Source: Caldilineae bacterium (GTDB lineage Bacteria; Chloroflexota; Anaerolineae; J102). Taken from it: DNA of 33,904 nt. The notes under the pieces were generated by a model that worked only from the letters and a program-made list of their open reading frames with translations, was not told where the DNA came from and did no database searches. The DNA lies in the NCBI GenBank assembly GCA_003694905.1, contig RFJM01000149.1:1-33904 (forward strand), given 5' to 3'. The translations under genes and the position numbers were made by a program. Positions 7,939-16,191 of this stretch are shown one piece after another (position 1 is the stretch's first letter; the number at the start of each line of letters is the position of its first letter).

Positions 7939-9267
7939 ATGAGCAAACTCCTTTCGTCTCTCATCGTCCTCCTCCTGGCCCTGGTGATCCTCGCCGTCGG
8001 GGCGCTGATACTGGTGCCCCGGCAAGTGACAGAACTGTGGGCCGCGTATGCCCTGCCACCCGAACCGCTGAACCGAGCCCTGGCCCTGGTCCGGCGCGCG
8101 GCCGTGCGGCCCGACAACAGCGTGCGCCTATACGGCACCCTGGAAGCGCCGGAAAGCTTCGCCATGAGCGAAATCGAGGGCCGGGTCTCGAGTATCCTGG
8201 TAGAGGAAGGACAATACGTCGAGGCCGGTACCCCTCTGCTGGAATTGGACCCCACCATCATCGCCGGGGAGGTGGCCGCGGCGGAAGAAGCCGTGCAGAC
8301 GGCACGTGCCGCGCGGCAGGCCGCAGCCGAGCCCCCCTCACCCACCCAGATCGCGGTAGCCGATAGCGCTGTAGCCGCCGCCGAAACCCGCCTCCAGAAC
8401 GCACAGCGCAGTCTGGAAGATGCCCGCAAGACATTGAAAGAACAGCAGGCGCTCACGGCCCAGATCCACCAGATCGAAGCGCTGATCCCGGCAGCCGAGG
8501 CTGCGGTCAGCCGGGCCGAGGCCGGCGTCAAACAGGCCGACATCCTGCTGGAAAGCGTGCGTGGAGATGGGTCGCGCGAAGGTCAGTTCCAGCAGGCCAT
8601 GTATGAGCGCCAGAAAGCGGCTGCGCAAGCCGAAGTGGAAGCGGCCAAGGCCAATCTGGCGGGCCTGAAACGCAGCCTGACCCTGTTGCGCAGGATGCGC
8701 CGCAATCCCCTGGCGGACCTGGCCAGGGTGCACCAGGCCGAGTACGAAGTACGCCTGGCAGAGGCCGCGCTGGCCGTGGCCAGAGCCGAACGTGACGTTG
8801 CCGCGGCTCCCCCCTCGAAGGAAACTATCGCCGTGGCCGATGCCCAGGTTCTCAAGGCAGAAGCCGCGCTCGACCTGACACGCTGGCAACTGGAACATCT
8901 CACCGTACGGGCACCCATGTCCGGCCGGATCCTTGCCCGCATGGTCGAGCCGGGCGAAACGGTACGGCCCGGCTTGCCTCTGTTTGATATCGCCAACCTG
9001 GAAACCATGGAAGTGCAGGTGTACGTGGCGCTGCAGGACCTGCCCCGCATTCGGCTTGGCGACGAATTGCCGGTGATTATCGAGGCGCTGCCCGAGCGGT
9101 CTTTCCGGGGAACCGTGTTCTACATCGCCCCGGAAGCGCAATTCCGCCCCTCTAACGTGCTCAACCCGGACGATCGGGGGGACATGGTGTTTCTGGTCAA
9201 GCTACGCATCGCCAACCCCGACGGTGTGCTAAAGCCCGGCATGCCGGCCGATGTGCTATTGAAATAG
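7939..9267 (+). CDS. Second HlyD-type adaptor of the exporter operon
   Basis: 442 aa. One N-terminal membrane helix (about residues 5-29) has no lipobox, so this is a membrane-anchored adaptor rather than a lipoprotein. The order is lipoyl half ('SSILVEEGQYVEAGTPLLEL'), a long coiled coil, second lipoyl half ('VRAPMSGRILARMVEPGETV') and a C-terminal barrel ending in 'LKPGMPADVLL'. It resembles the preceding adaptor throughout its C-terminal half, suggesting duplication followed by a change of anchoring. A 79-bp gap separates them, the widest in the operon. The two may form a mixed adaptor ring or serve alternative partners. Confidence 0.86.
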   Translation: MSKLLSSLIVLLLALVILAVGALILVPRQVTELWAAYALPPEPLNRALALVRRAAVRPDNSVRLYGTLEAPESFAMSEIEGRVSSILVEEGQYVEAGTPLLELDPTIIAGEVAAAEEAVQTARAARQAAAEPPSPTQIAVADSAVAAAETRLQNAQRSLEDARKTLKEQQALTAQIHQIEALIPAAEAAVSRAEAGVKQADILLESVRGDGSREGQFQQAMYERQKAAAQAEVEAAKANLAGLKRSLTLLRRMRRNPLADLARVHQAEYEVRLAEAALAVARAERDVAAAPPSKETIAVADAQVLKAEAALDLTRWQLEHLTVRAPMSGRILARMVEPGETVRPGLPLFDIANLETMEVQVYVALQDLPRIRLGDELPVIIEALPERSFRGTVFYIAPEAQFRPSNVLNPDDRGDMVFLVKLRIANPDGVLKPGMPADVLLK

Positions 9268-9442
9268 CGCCGCAGTCGGCTCTGTCCTCCGGCGATGTGG
9301 GCGATACCATGGCAGTCGCCCGTCCTGCGTCCGGCAGCCCCGCCGACATCCGACACCGAATCCGCCGCGGGAAGTGTAACCCGCATCAGCCACCCTGCAT
9401 CCAACATGATCGGACTACCCCGGAAACTGAAGGAGGACATGA

Positions 9443-9655
9443 ATGCCCATCTACGAATTCGCCTGTCAAAACTGTGCCACGCCCTTTGAGAAATTCGTGC
9501 GTAGCTTCAGCGCTGTCGAGGCGGTCAAATGTCCGGAATGCGGTAGCGCCGACGTGGAGCGGCAAGTCTCCACTTTTGCCAGTCATGTCAAGGGCGGCAG
9601 TTCTGCCTACGCCTCCGGCACGACAGGCAGTACCTGTTCCACGGGCGGCTTGTGA
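9443..9655 (+). CDS. FmdB-type zinc ribbon protein
   Basis: 70 aa. 'MPIYEFACQNC' and 'VKCPECGS' supply two CxxC knuckles of a FmdB/CxxC-CxxC-SSSS type zinc ribbon. The tail is rich in Ser, Gly and Thr and includes extra cysteines. A textbook Shine-Dalgarno (GGAGG at 9432-9436) lies 6 nt before the ATG. Members of the family are small and widespread and were first described as putative regulators. The biochemical role is not established. It lies 175 bp after the exporter operon and is probably a separate unit. Confidence 0.82.
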   Translation: MPIYEFACQNCATPFEKFVRSFSAVEAVKCPECGSADVERQVSTFASHVKGGSSAYASGTTGSTCSTGGL

Positions 9656-10014
9656 GGCATCCCGCGCTAGATCGACCGTGAGTCGATATGGATGCTCGAA
9701 GCAGGTATCACGGGCAGTTGCCCGTAAATAGGGATGAGAAGCCTGCAGCTCCGCCCGCGCAGGAAGCCAAGGACATGACGAGTGGAACGCGACGCATGAA
9801 GTTCCAACGCTTCCCGCTGTACGAACGCAGGTGCCTCGTCTGACATCGACCGCGCAAACCTTTGCCGGCAACGCACTTTTCGAAGGAGGTCATCGCCTGG
9901 CGGTGGCCCTCTTCGCGTGAGGAGCTTGTGGAGCGCTCGCCCTTTGCTTACAATTGACCTATGCGGCCACAGCTCTTGCGGTTAGCGAAACGGTTTCATC
10001 CTGGAGGTAACGCA
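9656..10014. other. Structured gene-free stretch, possible relict of an IS200/IS605-type right end
   Basis: No credible gene. Several stem-loops follow one another: ATCGAC-CGTGA-GTCGAT (9671-9687), ACGGGCA-GT-TGCCCGT (9710-9725), CCTGC/GCAGG (9742-9763) and GGAAC/GTTCC (9784-9805). The sequence after the second hairpin (AAATAGGGATGAGAAGCC) recalls the ends of tnpB elements and their guide-RNA scaffolds. This is recognition from memory, without a conserved protein domain to back it. The last 60 bp hold the promoter of the dehydrogenase gene. Confidence 0.3.
9926..9954 (+). promoter_or_regulatory. Promoter of the alcohol dehydrogenase gene
   Basis: TTGTGG (9926-9931), 17 nt, TACAAT (9949-9954). 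The expected start of transcription is near 9960-9961, coinciding with an in-frame ATG at 9961, 54 nt before the preferred start. Confidence 0.55.
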
Positions 10015-11010
10015 ATGCGTGCTCAGATCTTGCGCCATCCGGCCCCGATCGAGAACCGGCCCCTACAACCGGCCGATTTGCCCATCCCCACACTTGGTCC
10101 CGGCCAGGTGCGACTACGGGTCAAAGCCTGCGGCGTATGCCACACCGACCTGCACACGGTGGAGGGAGATTTGCCTTTACCCAGATTGCCGGTGGTGCCC
10201 GGTCATCAAGTTGTGGGAGAGGTTGACGCACTGGGCGAGGGGGTGACGGAGTTCGAGCCGGGCCAGCGCCTGGGGGTGGTGTGGCTTTACCGCACCTGCG
10301 GGGAATGCGATTACTGTCGCAGCGGGCGCGAGAACCTGTGCGAGCGGGCCCTGTTCACCGGCTACAGCGTGGACGGCGGTTACGCCGAATACATGGTTGT
10401 CGACGCGGCTTTCGCCTATGCCATCCCCGTCTCGTTGCCCGACGAACAGGTCACGCCTCTGCTGTGTGGAGGCGTGATCGGCTATCGGGCCTTGAAGCTT
10501 TCGGAAGTGAAGCCGGGGCAGGTGTTGGGGCTTTACGGATTCGGCAACTCGGCACATATCACGATTCAGGTAGCTCGGCACTGGAATTGCCGCGTGTTTG
10601 TGTTCACCCGTAGCGCAGGCCACCAGGAGCATGCGCGAGAGTTGGGTGCAGCCTGGGTAGGCGGGCCGGCCGATACGCCGCCGGAAGGACTGGATGCGGC
10701 CATCATTTTCGCGCCGGCCGGTGAACTCGTGCCAACCGCCCTGCGGGTGCTGAAGCCCGGCGGCACCATCGCGCTGGCAGGCATACATATGTCGTCCATT
10801 CCCGAGATGCCCTACAGCCTGCTCTATCGCGAGCGCACGGTGCGTAGCGTGGCCAACAGCACCCGCCAAGATGCTCGTGAGCTGTTGGAGCTGGCAGCGG
10901 AGATTCCGATTCGTACCGACGTCACCGTTTTTCCCCTGGAGCAGGCCAACGAGGTGTTGCTGGCCATGAAAGAGAGCCGCTTCAAAGGGGACGCCGTGCT
11001 GGTCCCCTGA
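10015..11010 (+). CDS. Zinc-dependent alcohol dehydrogenase, AdhA-like medium-chain type
   Basis: 331 aa from the ATG at 10015, chosen because GGAGG sits 7 nt upstream and 'MRAQILRHPAPIENRPL' is a normal start. The frame is open back to an ATG at 9961. Catalytic-zinc ligands appear as Cys42 ('GVCHTD'), His64 and Cys151 ('LLCGG'). His64 is followed by Gln instead of the usual Glu. The structural-zinc set is Cys95, Cys98, Cys101 and Cys109. The nucleotide-binding turn is GFGNSA at about 175-180. It should oxidise or reduce small alcohols/aldehydes with NAD(P). It has its own promoter and no functional neighbours, so the substrate is open. Confidence 0.87.
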   Translation: MRAQILRHPAPIENRPLQPADLPIPTLGPGQVRLRVKACGVCHTDLHTVEGDLPLPRLPVVPGHQVVGEVDALGEGVTEFEPGQRLGVVWLYRTCGECDYCRSGRENLCERALFTGYSVDGGYAEYMVVDAAFAYAIPVSLPDEQVTPLLCGGVIGYRALKLSEVKPGQVLGLYGFGNSAHITIQVARHWNCRVFVFTRSAGHQEHARELGAAWVGGPADTPPEGLDAAIIFAPAGELVPTALRVLKPGGTIALAGIHMSSIPEMPYSLLYRERTVRSVANSTRQDARELLELAAEIPIRTDVTVFPLEQANEVLLAMKESRFKGDAVLVP

Positions 11011-11178
11011 GGGGCAAGACACGAGAGGGCCTGCCCCCTTGGGCTCGCCAGGCGGGACCGCCTGCCCGCGGCCTGTTGCCGCCGCCGGTCAGTACCGGTC
11101 GCTCCGGTTGGCGACGGCCACGCGACCCCTCTCCCTCGCGGGCGTGGTACGTGGGGGCTGATGGTAAGCGGCCCAACA
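11011..11178. other. Palindrome-rich gene-free stretch between adh and the obg operon
   Basis: GC-rich, with perfect inverted repeats CAGGCGG-GA-CCGCCTG (11049-11064) and CCGGT-CAGT-ACCGG just downstream. No T-run follows either, so they are not typical terminators. No gene was seen. Confidence 0.5.
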
Positions 11179-11199
11179 GCCCCCAAGATGAAACGCGCC
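11179..11199 (+). repeat. Promoter-upstream element copy B
   Basis: GCCCCC, AAGA, TGAAACGCGCC. It ends 40 nt before the TATAAT at 11240-11245 and points toward the obg operon. It lacks the larger repeat body found around copies at 21.4 and 32.7 kb. Confidence 0.55.
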
Positions 11200-11216
11200 G
11201 ACCAACTCCTCGGGAT

Positions 11217-11245
11217 TTCTCCTCCTCGCGCGGAGACCGTATAAT
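11217..11245 (+). promoter_or_regulatory. Promoter of the small gene/obg/nadD unit
   Basis: Perfect TATAAT at 11240-11245. The hexamer 17 nt upstream is TTCTCC (11217-11222), a weak -35. The expected start near 11252 leaves a leader of about 38 nt to the ATG at 11290. Confidence 0.55.
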
Positions 11246-11289
11246 GCAACGGTGTATGCCCGATATCTTCGACGGATTCAAGCTTTTCG

Positions 11290-11493
11290 ATGAACCAACC
11301 TCTCTCTCCAGAAGTACGCGAATTGGCCCAGCAGGCCCGGCAGGTCCACGCCCGCCTGGAGGAACTCTGGGCGGACGAAGGCGTGGACCAGCTGTCCATC
11401 TTCCTCGATCCCGACATTTACTCGGTGCTGAGCGAGATCAAAGAGCTCAGTCTCAACTTCATCCGGCAGGTCGCGGCCCTGGCAGGCGACTGA
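11290..11493 (+). CDS. Small helical protein of unknown function upstream of obg
   Basis: 67 aa, acidic, predicted almost wholly helical from its composition (two amphipathic stretches, about residues 5-26 and 42-65). No family recognised. Support for a real gene: it starts 45 nt after a perfect TATAAT, has the local coding GC bias, and ends 26 bp before obg on the same strand. There is no clear Shine-Dalgarno. It could modulate Obg or merely be co-transcribed. Confidence 0.6.
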   Translation: MNQPLSPEVRELAQQARQVHARLEELWADEGVDQLSIFLDPDIYSVLSEIKELSLNFIRQVAALAGD

Positions 11494-11519
11494 ACCCGAC
11501 CGGCTAGCGCGCCCCACCC

Positions 11520-12788
11520 ATGTTTGCAGACGAAGTCAAGATCTATGTCAAAGGCGGCGACGGCGGCAACGGCGTCGTCGCCTTTCGCCGCGAGAAGTAC
11601 GTGCCGCGTGGTGGCCCCGCGGGCGGCAACGGCGGCAGGGGTGGAGACGTGTATCTTGTGGCCAGCCCGCAGCACAACACCCTCTACCACTTCACCAAGA
11701 AGGTGCACTTCAAGGCGGGGCGCGGTGGGCACGGTGGGGGCAGCAACAAGCAGGGCGCCAGGGGTGAGGATATCGAAGTGCCTGTTGCCCCCGGCACGGT
11801 GGTGTACGATGCCGAGACCGGCGCTTTTCTGGGCGAACTCCTGGAACCGGGCGAGAGGCTGTTGGTGGCACGCGGAGGGCGCGGCGGCCGGGGCAATGCC
11901 GCCTTTCGCTCCTCCACCAATCAGGCACCGCGCCTGGCCGAAAAGGGGGAGCCGGGCGAGGAACGCTGGCTGCGTCTCGAGCTGAAGCTCATCGCCGACG
12001 TGGGCATCATCGGCGTGCCCAATGCCGGCAAGAGCACACTGCTCTCGGTGGTCACCCGCGCCAGGCCCAAGATCGCCGACTATCCCTTCACCACCCTCGT
12101 CCCTAACCTGGGCGTGGCCGTGGTAGACTATCAGGACATCGTTCTGGCCGATATCCCCGGTCTTATCGAAGGCGCCCACAGCGGAGCGGGTCTGGGGCTC
12201 ACTTTCCTGCGACATATCGAGCGCACACGCCTGCTGGTACACATGCTCAACGGCCTCAGCCCCGACCCCGTGGGCGACTACCACGCCATCAACCAGGAAC
12301 TGGAGCTCTTCAATCCCTATCTGGCGGACAAGGAGCAGATCGTCGTCTTCAACAAGATGGACCTGCCGGAGGTGCGCGAGCGCTGGCCCGAGGTGAAAGA
12401 AGCGCTGGCTGCCCTGGGTGTCGGCGCCCTGCCCGTCAGCGCAGCCACCGGTGAGAACGTGGAGCAGTTGATGCAGCGCGTTGCGGCCCGGCTCCAGGTT
12501 ATACCCCGGCCCCAACGTAGCGAAGCGCCCGTCATCTACACACCGGAAGACGAGAATGCCTTCACCATCGAGCGCAAGCCGGAAGGGTGGATCGTGCGAG
12601 GCAAGCGCATCGAGCGCGCGGTGGCCATGACCAACTGGGATTACTACGAAGCCGTGCTGCGTTTTCAGCGCATCCTGGAAGCCATGGGCATCACCCGTGC
12701 CTTGGAGGAAGCCGGCATTCAGGAAGGAGACACGGTATTCATCGGCGACTACGACCTGACCTGGAGCAACGATTACGTCATCGAGTAG
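11520..12788 (+). CDS. obg: GTPase Obg/CgtA
   Basis: 422 aa, the usual length for Obg with the C-terminal OCT extension. The N-terminal glycine-rich Obg fold (about 1-157) starts 'MFADEVKIYVKGGDGGNG'. The G domain has G1 GVPNAGKS (165-172), G3 DIPG (211-214), NKMD (278-281) and a G5-like SAAT. The OCT domain (about 340-422) includes 'GWIVRGKRIERAVAMTNWD'. Obg binds GTP/GDP and ppGpp and acts in 50S ribosome assembly and stress control. The nadD gene follows 56 bp later, a conserved bacterial neighbourhood. Confidence 0.97.
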   Translation: MFADEVKIYVKGGDGGNGVVAFRREKYVPRGGPAGGNGGRGGDVYLVASPQHNTLYHFTKKVHFKAGRGGHGGGSNKQGARGEDIEVPVAPGTVVYDAETGAFLGELLEPGERLLVARGGRGGRGNAAFRSSTNQAPRLAEKGEPGEERWLRLELKLIADVGIIGVPNAGKSTLLSVVTRARPKIADYPFTTLVPNLGVAVVDYQDIVLADIPGLIEGAHSGAGLGLTFLRHIERTRLLVHMLNGLSPDPVGDYHAINQELELFNPYLADKEQIVVFNKMDLPEVRERWPEVKEALAALGVGALPVSAATGENVEQLMQRVAARLQVIPRPQRSEAPVIYTPEDENAFTIERKPEGWIVRGKRIERAVAMTNWDYYEAVLRFQRILEAMGITRALEEAGIQEGDTVFIGDYDLTWSNDYVIE

Positions 12789-12844
12789 GTAGCGGGTCCG
12801 GCCTCCGGATTCTCCTTCTCTCACCCCAAGCGAGCACAAAAGTC

Positions 12845-13465
12845 ATGCTTCGATACGGCATTCTCGGCGGTACCTTTGACCCTGTACACATGGGGCACTT
12901 GATTCTGGCCGAGACCGCGCGCGACACGTTGCGGCTGGACAAAGTCTACTTTGTTCCCGCGGCCGACCCGCCCCACAAACACGGGCAGGTCATTGCCCGC
13001 GCCGAGGACCGCCTGGCCATGCTCAAGCTCGCTCTGAAAGACAACCCCGGCTTCTACATCTCCCTCATCGATCTGGAGCGCCCCGGCCCCCACTACACTG
13101 CCGATATGGTGGCTCTCATGCGCGAGCGAGTGGAACCGGAGGTGGAGTTGTGGTTCCTGATGGGGCTGGACTCTCTCATCGACTTCCCCAACTGGCACGA
13201 GCCGGAGCGCATCCGCAATCTGGCCAGGCTGGCCGCAGCCACGCGGCCCGGCTACGTGATCGACTGGACACCGCTGGAGAAAGCGTTGCCCGGCATTATT
13301 CACGAGGTGACGCTGCTGCCCATGCCGGGTGTGAGCATCTCGTCCAACAATCTGCGTCGCAAGGTACAGCACGGAAGCAGCATTCGCTATCTCGTCCCCG
13401 AGGCAGTCCGGCAGTACATCCTCGGCCACGATTTGTATCGCGGGGAAGCGACAGCCGGGGAATGA
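12845..13465 (+). CDS. nadD: Nicotinate-nucleotide adenylyltransferase
   Basis: 206 aa from the ATG at 12845. The frame is open much further upstream inside obg, but 'MLRYGILGGTFDPVHMGHL' is the canonical start. The nucleotidyltransferase motif GGTFDPVHMGH lies at about residues 8-18. The C-terminal phosphate-binding motif appears as 'SISSNNLRRKV' where the family usually has ISSTxIR, a mild variation. The enzyme joins nicotinate mononucleotide and ATP to give deamido-NAD in NAD synthesis. It is probably in one transcript with obg. Confidence 0.95.
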   Translation: MLRYGILGGTFDPVHMGHLILAETARDTLRLDKVYFVPAADPPHKHGQVIARAEDRLAMLKLALKDNPGFYISLIDLERPGPHYTADMVALMRERVEPEVELWFLMGLDSLIDFPNWHEPERIRNLARLAAATRPGYVIDWTPLEKALPGIIHEVTLLPMPGVSISSNNLRRKVQHGSSIRYLVPEAVRQYILGHDLYRGEATAGE

Positions 13466-13603
13466 AGAGGAGTGGGTGAGGGTTGGTCTTGGGTTGACGA
13501 AAAGTTGATCCCTTCGGGTAATACAAATCGCGCTCCGTTTCGGGTAGATTGACTGCATACGCTCACAACGCGGGCATTCATATCTTCTCAATTGGAGGCA
13601 GTC

Positions 13604-15007
13604 ATGATCTCGAACACCCGTAGACGCCTGTGGATCCTGTCATTGGTTGCGGTTGGCACCCTTGCCTTTGCCCAGACCGCGTTCGCCGCGCAGGACCCCG
13701 ATCCTGTGGACCTGGCGACCAATATCGACGTCATCTGGGTCTTGGTGGCGGCGTTCCTGGTCTTCTTCATGCAGGCCGGTTTTGCCATGGTAGAAAGCGG
13801 TTTCAGCCGGGCCAAGAACGCAGCCAACCTGTTAATGAAAAATCTCATGGACTTTGCCGTCGGCTCCCTGCTCTTCTTTGCCGTCGGCTTCGCTCTCATG
13901 TTCGGAACCGACACCCTGGGTTTGATCGGGCGGGACGGTTTTTTCCTGAGCACGGTGGGTTTTGGGCCCGATAGCAGCATGCAGTGGGCCTTCTTCCTCT
14001 TCCAGCTTATGTTTGCCGCGGCTGCGGCTACCATTGTCTCGGGTGCAGTGGCCGAACGCCTGAAATTTTCCGCCTACCTGGTCTACAGCGTGGTGATATC
14101 CGCGTTTGTGTATCCCGTTTCCGGCCACTGGGTGTGGGGAGGCGGCTGGCTATCGCAACTGGGCTTCATCGACTTCGCCGGTTCTACGGTGGTGCACAGT
14201 GTTGGCGGCTGGGCCGGGCTGGCAGGTGCGATTGTGCTGGGGCCCCGCATCGGCAAGTTCAACAAGGATGGCAGCAGCAACGTGATTCCGGGCCACAGCC
14301 TGACTCTGGCCGCCCTGGGCGTGTTTATCCTCTGGTTCGGTTGGTTTGGCTTCAACCCCGGCAGCACCGTCAGCGGACAGAACCCCGGTATCAGCTACAT
14401 CGCCGTCACCACGAATCTGGCCGCGGCGGCGGCCGCGGTCTCCGCTCTGCTCATCAACTGGTTCAAGACCGGACGCCCCTCCACCGAAATGGCCCTGAAC
14501 GGTGCCCTGGGCGGGCTGGTGGCCATCACCGCGGGCACGGCCAGCGTCACCCCCACAGGCGCGCTGCTCATCGGGCTGATTGCCGGTGGGGTGTTGGTCT
14601 TCGCGCTGGACTTCGTCGAGCGGGTGCTCAAAGTGGATGATCCCGTGGGCGCGGTGGCGGTCCACGGCTTCAACGGCGTGTGGGGAACCCTGGCCGTGGG
14701 CCTGTTTGCTTCGCCCGCGGCGGGCCAGCTCACGGCCATGGGCGATGTGGCCGGGCTCTTCTATGGCGGTGGGTTTGCCCAGTTGGGCGTGCAGGCCCTG
14801 GGTACGGGTGTCATCGGCCTCTGGGCTTTCGGTCTCGCTTTTCTCCTCTTCAAGGTCTGTGATCTCACCTTCGGCATCCGCATCAGTCCGCAAGAAGAGC
14901 TGGAGGGTCTGGACATCTCCGAGCACGGTACCACCAGCTACCCCGAGTTCGGCTCTACGGTCAGCGCCAAACCCGCTACGCGTCTCGCTCCCAACACCAC
15001 CATCTAG
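13604..15007 (+). CDS. amt: Ammonium transporter Amt
   Basis: 467 aa from the ATG at 13604, with GGAGG 5 nt upstream. A TTG 12 nt earlier is less likely. A cleavable signal peptide (about 1-28, ending 'AQTAFA') precedes 11 membrane helices, as in AmtB. The conserved Asp190 and twin histidines His198 ('VVHSVGG') and His354 ('AVHGFNGVWGT') match E. coli Asp160, His168 and His318. The cytoplasmic tail is about 45 residues. It conducts ammonium across the membrane. No PII (glnK) gene is adjacent, unlike most amt loci. An unknown protein and glnA follow on the same strand. Confidence 0.96.
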   Translation: MISNTRRRLWILSLVAVGTLAFAQTAFAAQDPDPVDLATNIDVIWVLVAAFLVFFMQAGFAMVESGFSRAKNAANLLMKNLMDFAVGSLLFFAVGFALMFGTDTLGLIGRDGFFLSTVGFGPDSSMQWAFFLFQLMFAAAAATIVSGAVAERLKFSAYLVYSVVISAFVYPVSGHWVWGGGWLSQLGFIDFAGSTVVHSVGGWAGLAGAIVLGPRIGKFNKDGSSNVIPGHSLTLAALGVFILWFGWFGFNPGSTVSGQNPGISYIAVTTNLAAAAAAVSALLINWFKTGRPSTEMALNGALGGLVAITAGTASVTPTGALLIGLIAGGVLVFALDFVERVLKVDDPVGAVAVHGFNGVWGTLAVGLFASPAAGQLTAMGDVAGLFYGGGFAQLGVQALGTGVIGLWAFGLAFLLFKVCDLTFGIRISPQEELEGLDISEHGTTSYPEFGSTVSAKPATRLAPNTTI

Positions 15008-15033
15008 GCGGCAGCGGCAGAGCGAGACGCCAC

Positions 15034-15062
15034 GTGGTCCGCGCCCCCTTTTCACGGACCAC
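15034..15062 (+). promoter_or_regulatory. Stem-loop between amt and the next gene
   Basis: GTGGTCCG (15034-15041) pairs perfectly with CGGACCAC (15055-15062) around a 13-nt C/T-rich loop. There is no T-run afterwards, so it may be an RNA-processing or attenuation structure that sets the ratio of amt to downstream genes. Function is inference. Confidence 0.4.
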
Positions 15063-15090
15063 ACCTTCACTTCTGCCCGAAGGAGACGCC

Positions 15091-16071
15091 ATGAAACTTT
15101 CCCTTTTTCTCAACGCCGAAGAGGAACAGGCCACCATTCCCTACATCCTCGCCGTTTCCCTGGTCGATGAGGTCATTCTTCCCCACAACCGCTTCCTGGT
15201 ACCGGTCTATCGAGAATCCGATTCGGACAATGCCTCTCTGCTGGCCATCGAGATCTGCGGCATGCGCCTGGAAGCCAGGGAAGCCGAAGCCCTCCTGCCC
15301 CCTGCGGCGCGGTTGCTGGACGGTCTGATCAACATGGCCCGGCTGCCTACCTATGTCTTCATCGCCGCTCCCTCCAGGCAGATCTTCCCGGTCTACACCG
15401 TCGGCGATGAAGTCTTCGCCACGACGCCGGGCGGCCCGGTATTCCGCCATGTTGAGCTGGCGAATGTACGGCAGTATCTCGGCGACTACCTCCACGGTGT
15501 GGCCGTGCTGGGCAGCGGCCAGCGGGAGGAGAAACTGCACGTGCGCGGCGTCGATACCAATACCCTGGGTCTGATCCGGCCCTCTTTCTACCTGAAGAAA
15601 CGCGTGCCCGGCGAGGATGAATTCTGGGCACCGGTGTTTCTCTCTCTCGACGGCCGCGAGTTCTATACCTACGCAGCCAGCGCCCGCCGTGCAGCCCCGG
15701 TCGACAACGGCCACGGCGTCCTCGCCTTGCACGAGCTCGTAGCCCAGGCCCTTATCGACGACGGCCGCCTGCATGATCCCCTCGATTTGCGTCCCGACCG
15801 CCTCTTCCCGGACATGGCCGGCCGGGTACTGGAGGAACTCGTGCCCCAACCCTATCGCCTAACGTTCCGCACCCTGCCCGAGCAGGCACTCGAAACGCTG
15901 GCCGTATACAAGAACGGCAAGATGTACGCGACGCTGGAACATCGCCGTAGCGAAGACCGCTACAATCTCTACTTCGGCGCGGACCCCGCCGACCTGCGCG
16001 AGCGCATGGCTTTCGACCTGGTGCGCCGCGGCAAAATCTCCGACCCCGCGGCCGTCGAACTCGTCGTCTGA
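15091..16071 (+). CDS. Soluble protein of unknown function between amt and glnA
   Basis: 326 aa from the ATG at 15091, with AGGAG at 15081-15085. The frame is open upstream to 15034, but that stretch contains the hairpin. There is no signal peptide and no membrane helix, the composition is acidic, and no domain was recognised. It reads as alternating beta-strand and helix with several conserved-looking hydrophobic strands. It may have two similar halves: 'ILPHNRFLVPVYRESDSD' near the N-terminus and 'KRVPGEDEFWAPVFLSLDGR' near residue 170. It lies 83 bp after amt and 195 bp before glnA, where many bacteria have a PII gene, so a role in nitrogen assimilation is plausible. That rests only on position. 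Confidence 0.8.
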   Translation: MKLSLFLNAEEEQATIPYILAVSLVDEVILPHNRFLVPVYRESDSDNASLLAIEICGMRLEAREAEALLPPAARLLDGLINMARLPTYVFIAAPSRQIFPVYTVGDEVFATTPGGPVFRHVELANVRQYLGDYLHGVAVLGSGQREEKLHVRGVDTNTLGLIRPSFYLKKRVPGEDEFWAPVFLSLDGREFYTYAASARRAAPVDNGHGVLALHELVAQALIDDGRLHDPLDLRPDRLFPDMAGRVLEELVPQPYRLTFRTLPEQALETLAVYKNGKMYATLEHRRSEDRYNLYFGADPADLRERMAFDLVRRGKISDPAAVELVV

Positions 16072-16127
16072 GCGCTGTCCTGTGGGGCTCACAAGACCCG
16101 TTCTGCCGAGAGACGTGGTCGCAGCGG

Positions 16128-16169
16128 GGGTGAATATGATCCATTTGGGTCATATTCACCCTTCTCTTT
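16128..16169 (+). terminator. Long perfect hairpin with pyrimidine tail, terminator or glnA control site
   Basis: GGGTGAATATGA (16128-16139) and TCATATTCACCC (16150-16161) form a 12-bp perfect stem. The loop can zip further through CCA/TGG. TTCTCTTT follows at 16162-16169. It lies 57 nt after the stop of the unknown gene and about 100 nt before glnA. An imperfect U-tract allows a terminator reading. Because the stem is AT-containing and highly symmetric, it could also be a protein-binding operator for glnA. Confidence 0.5.
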
Positions 16170-16191
16170 CGGCGGTAGACTACGAATAGTT

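Noticed and set aside
6492..8543. 683-codon open frame on the minus strand opposite the two adaptor genes
   Set aside because: It mirrors the Ala/Glu/Gln-rich coiled-coil codons of the adaptors, which leave the opposite strand free of stops. It has no family resemblance, while the plus-strand genes have clear domains and operon spacing.
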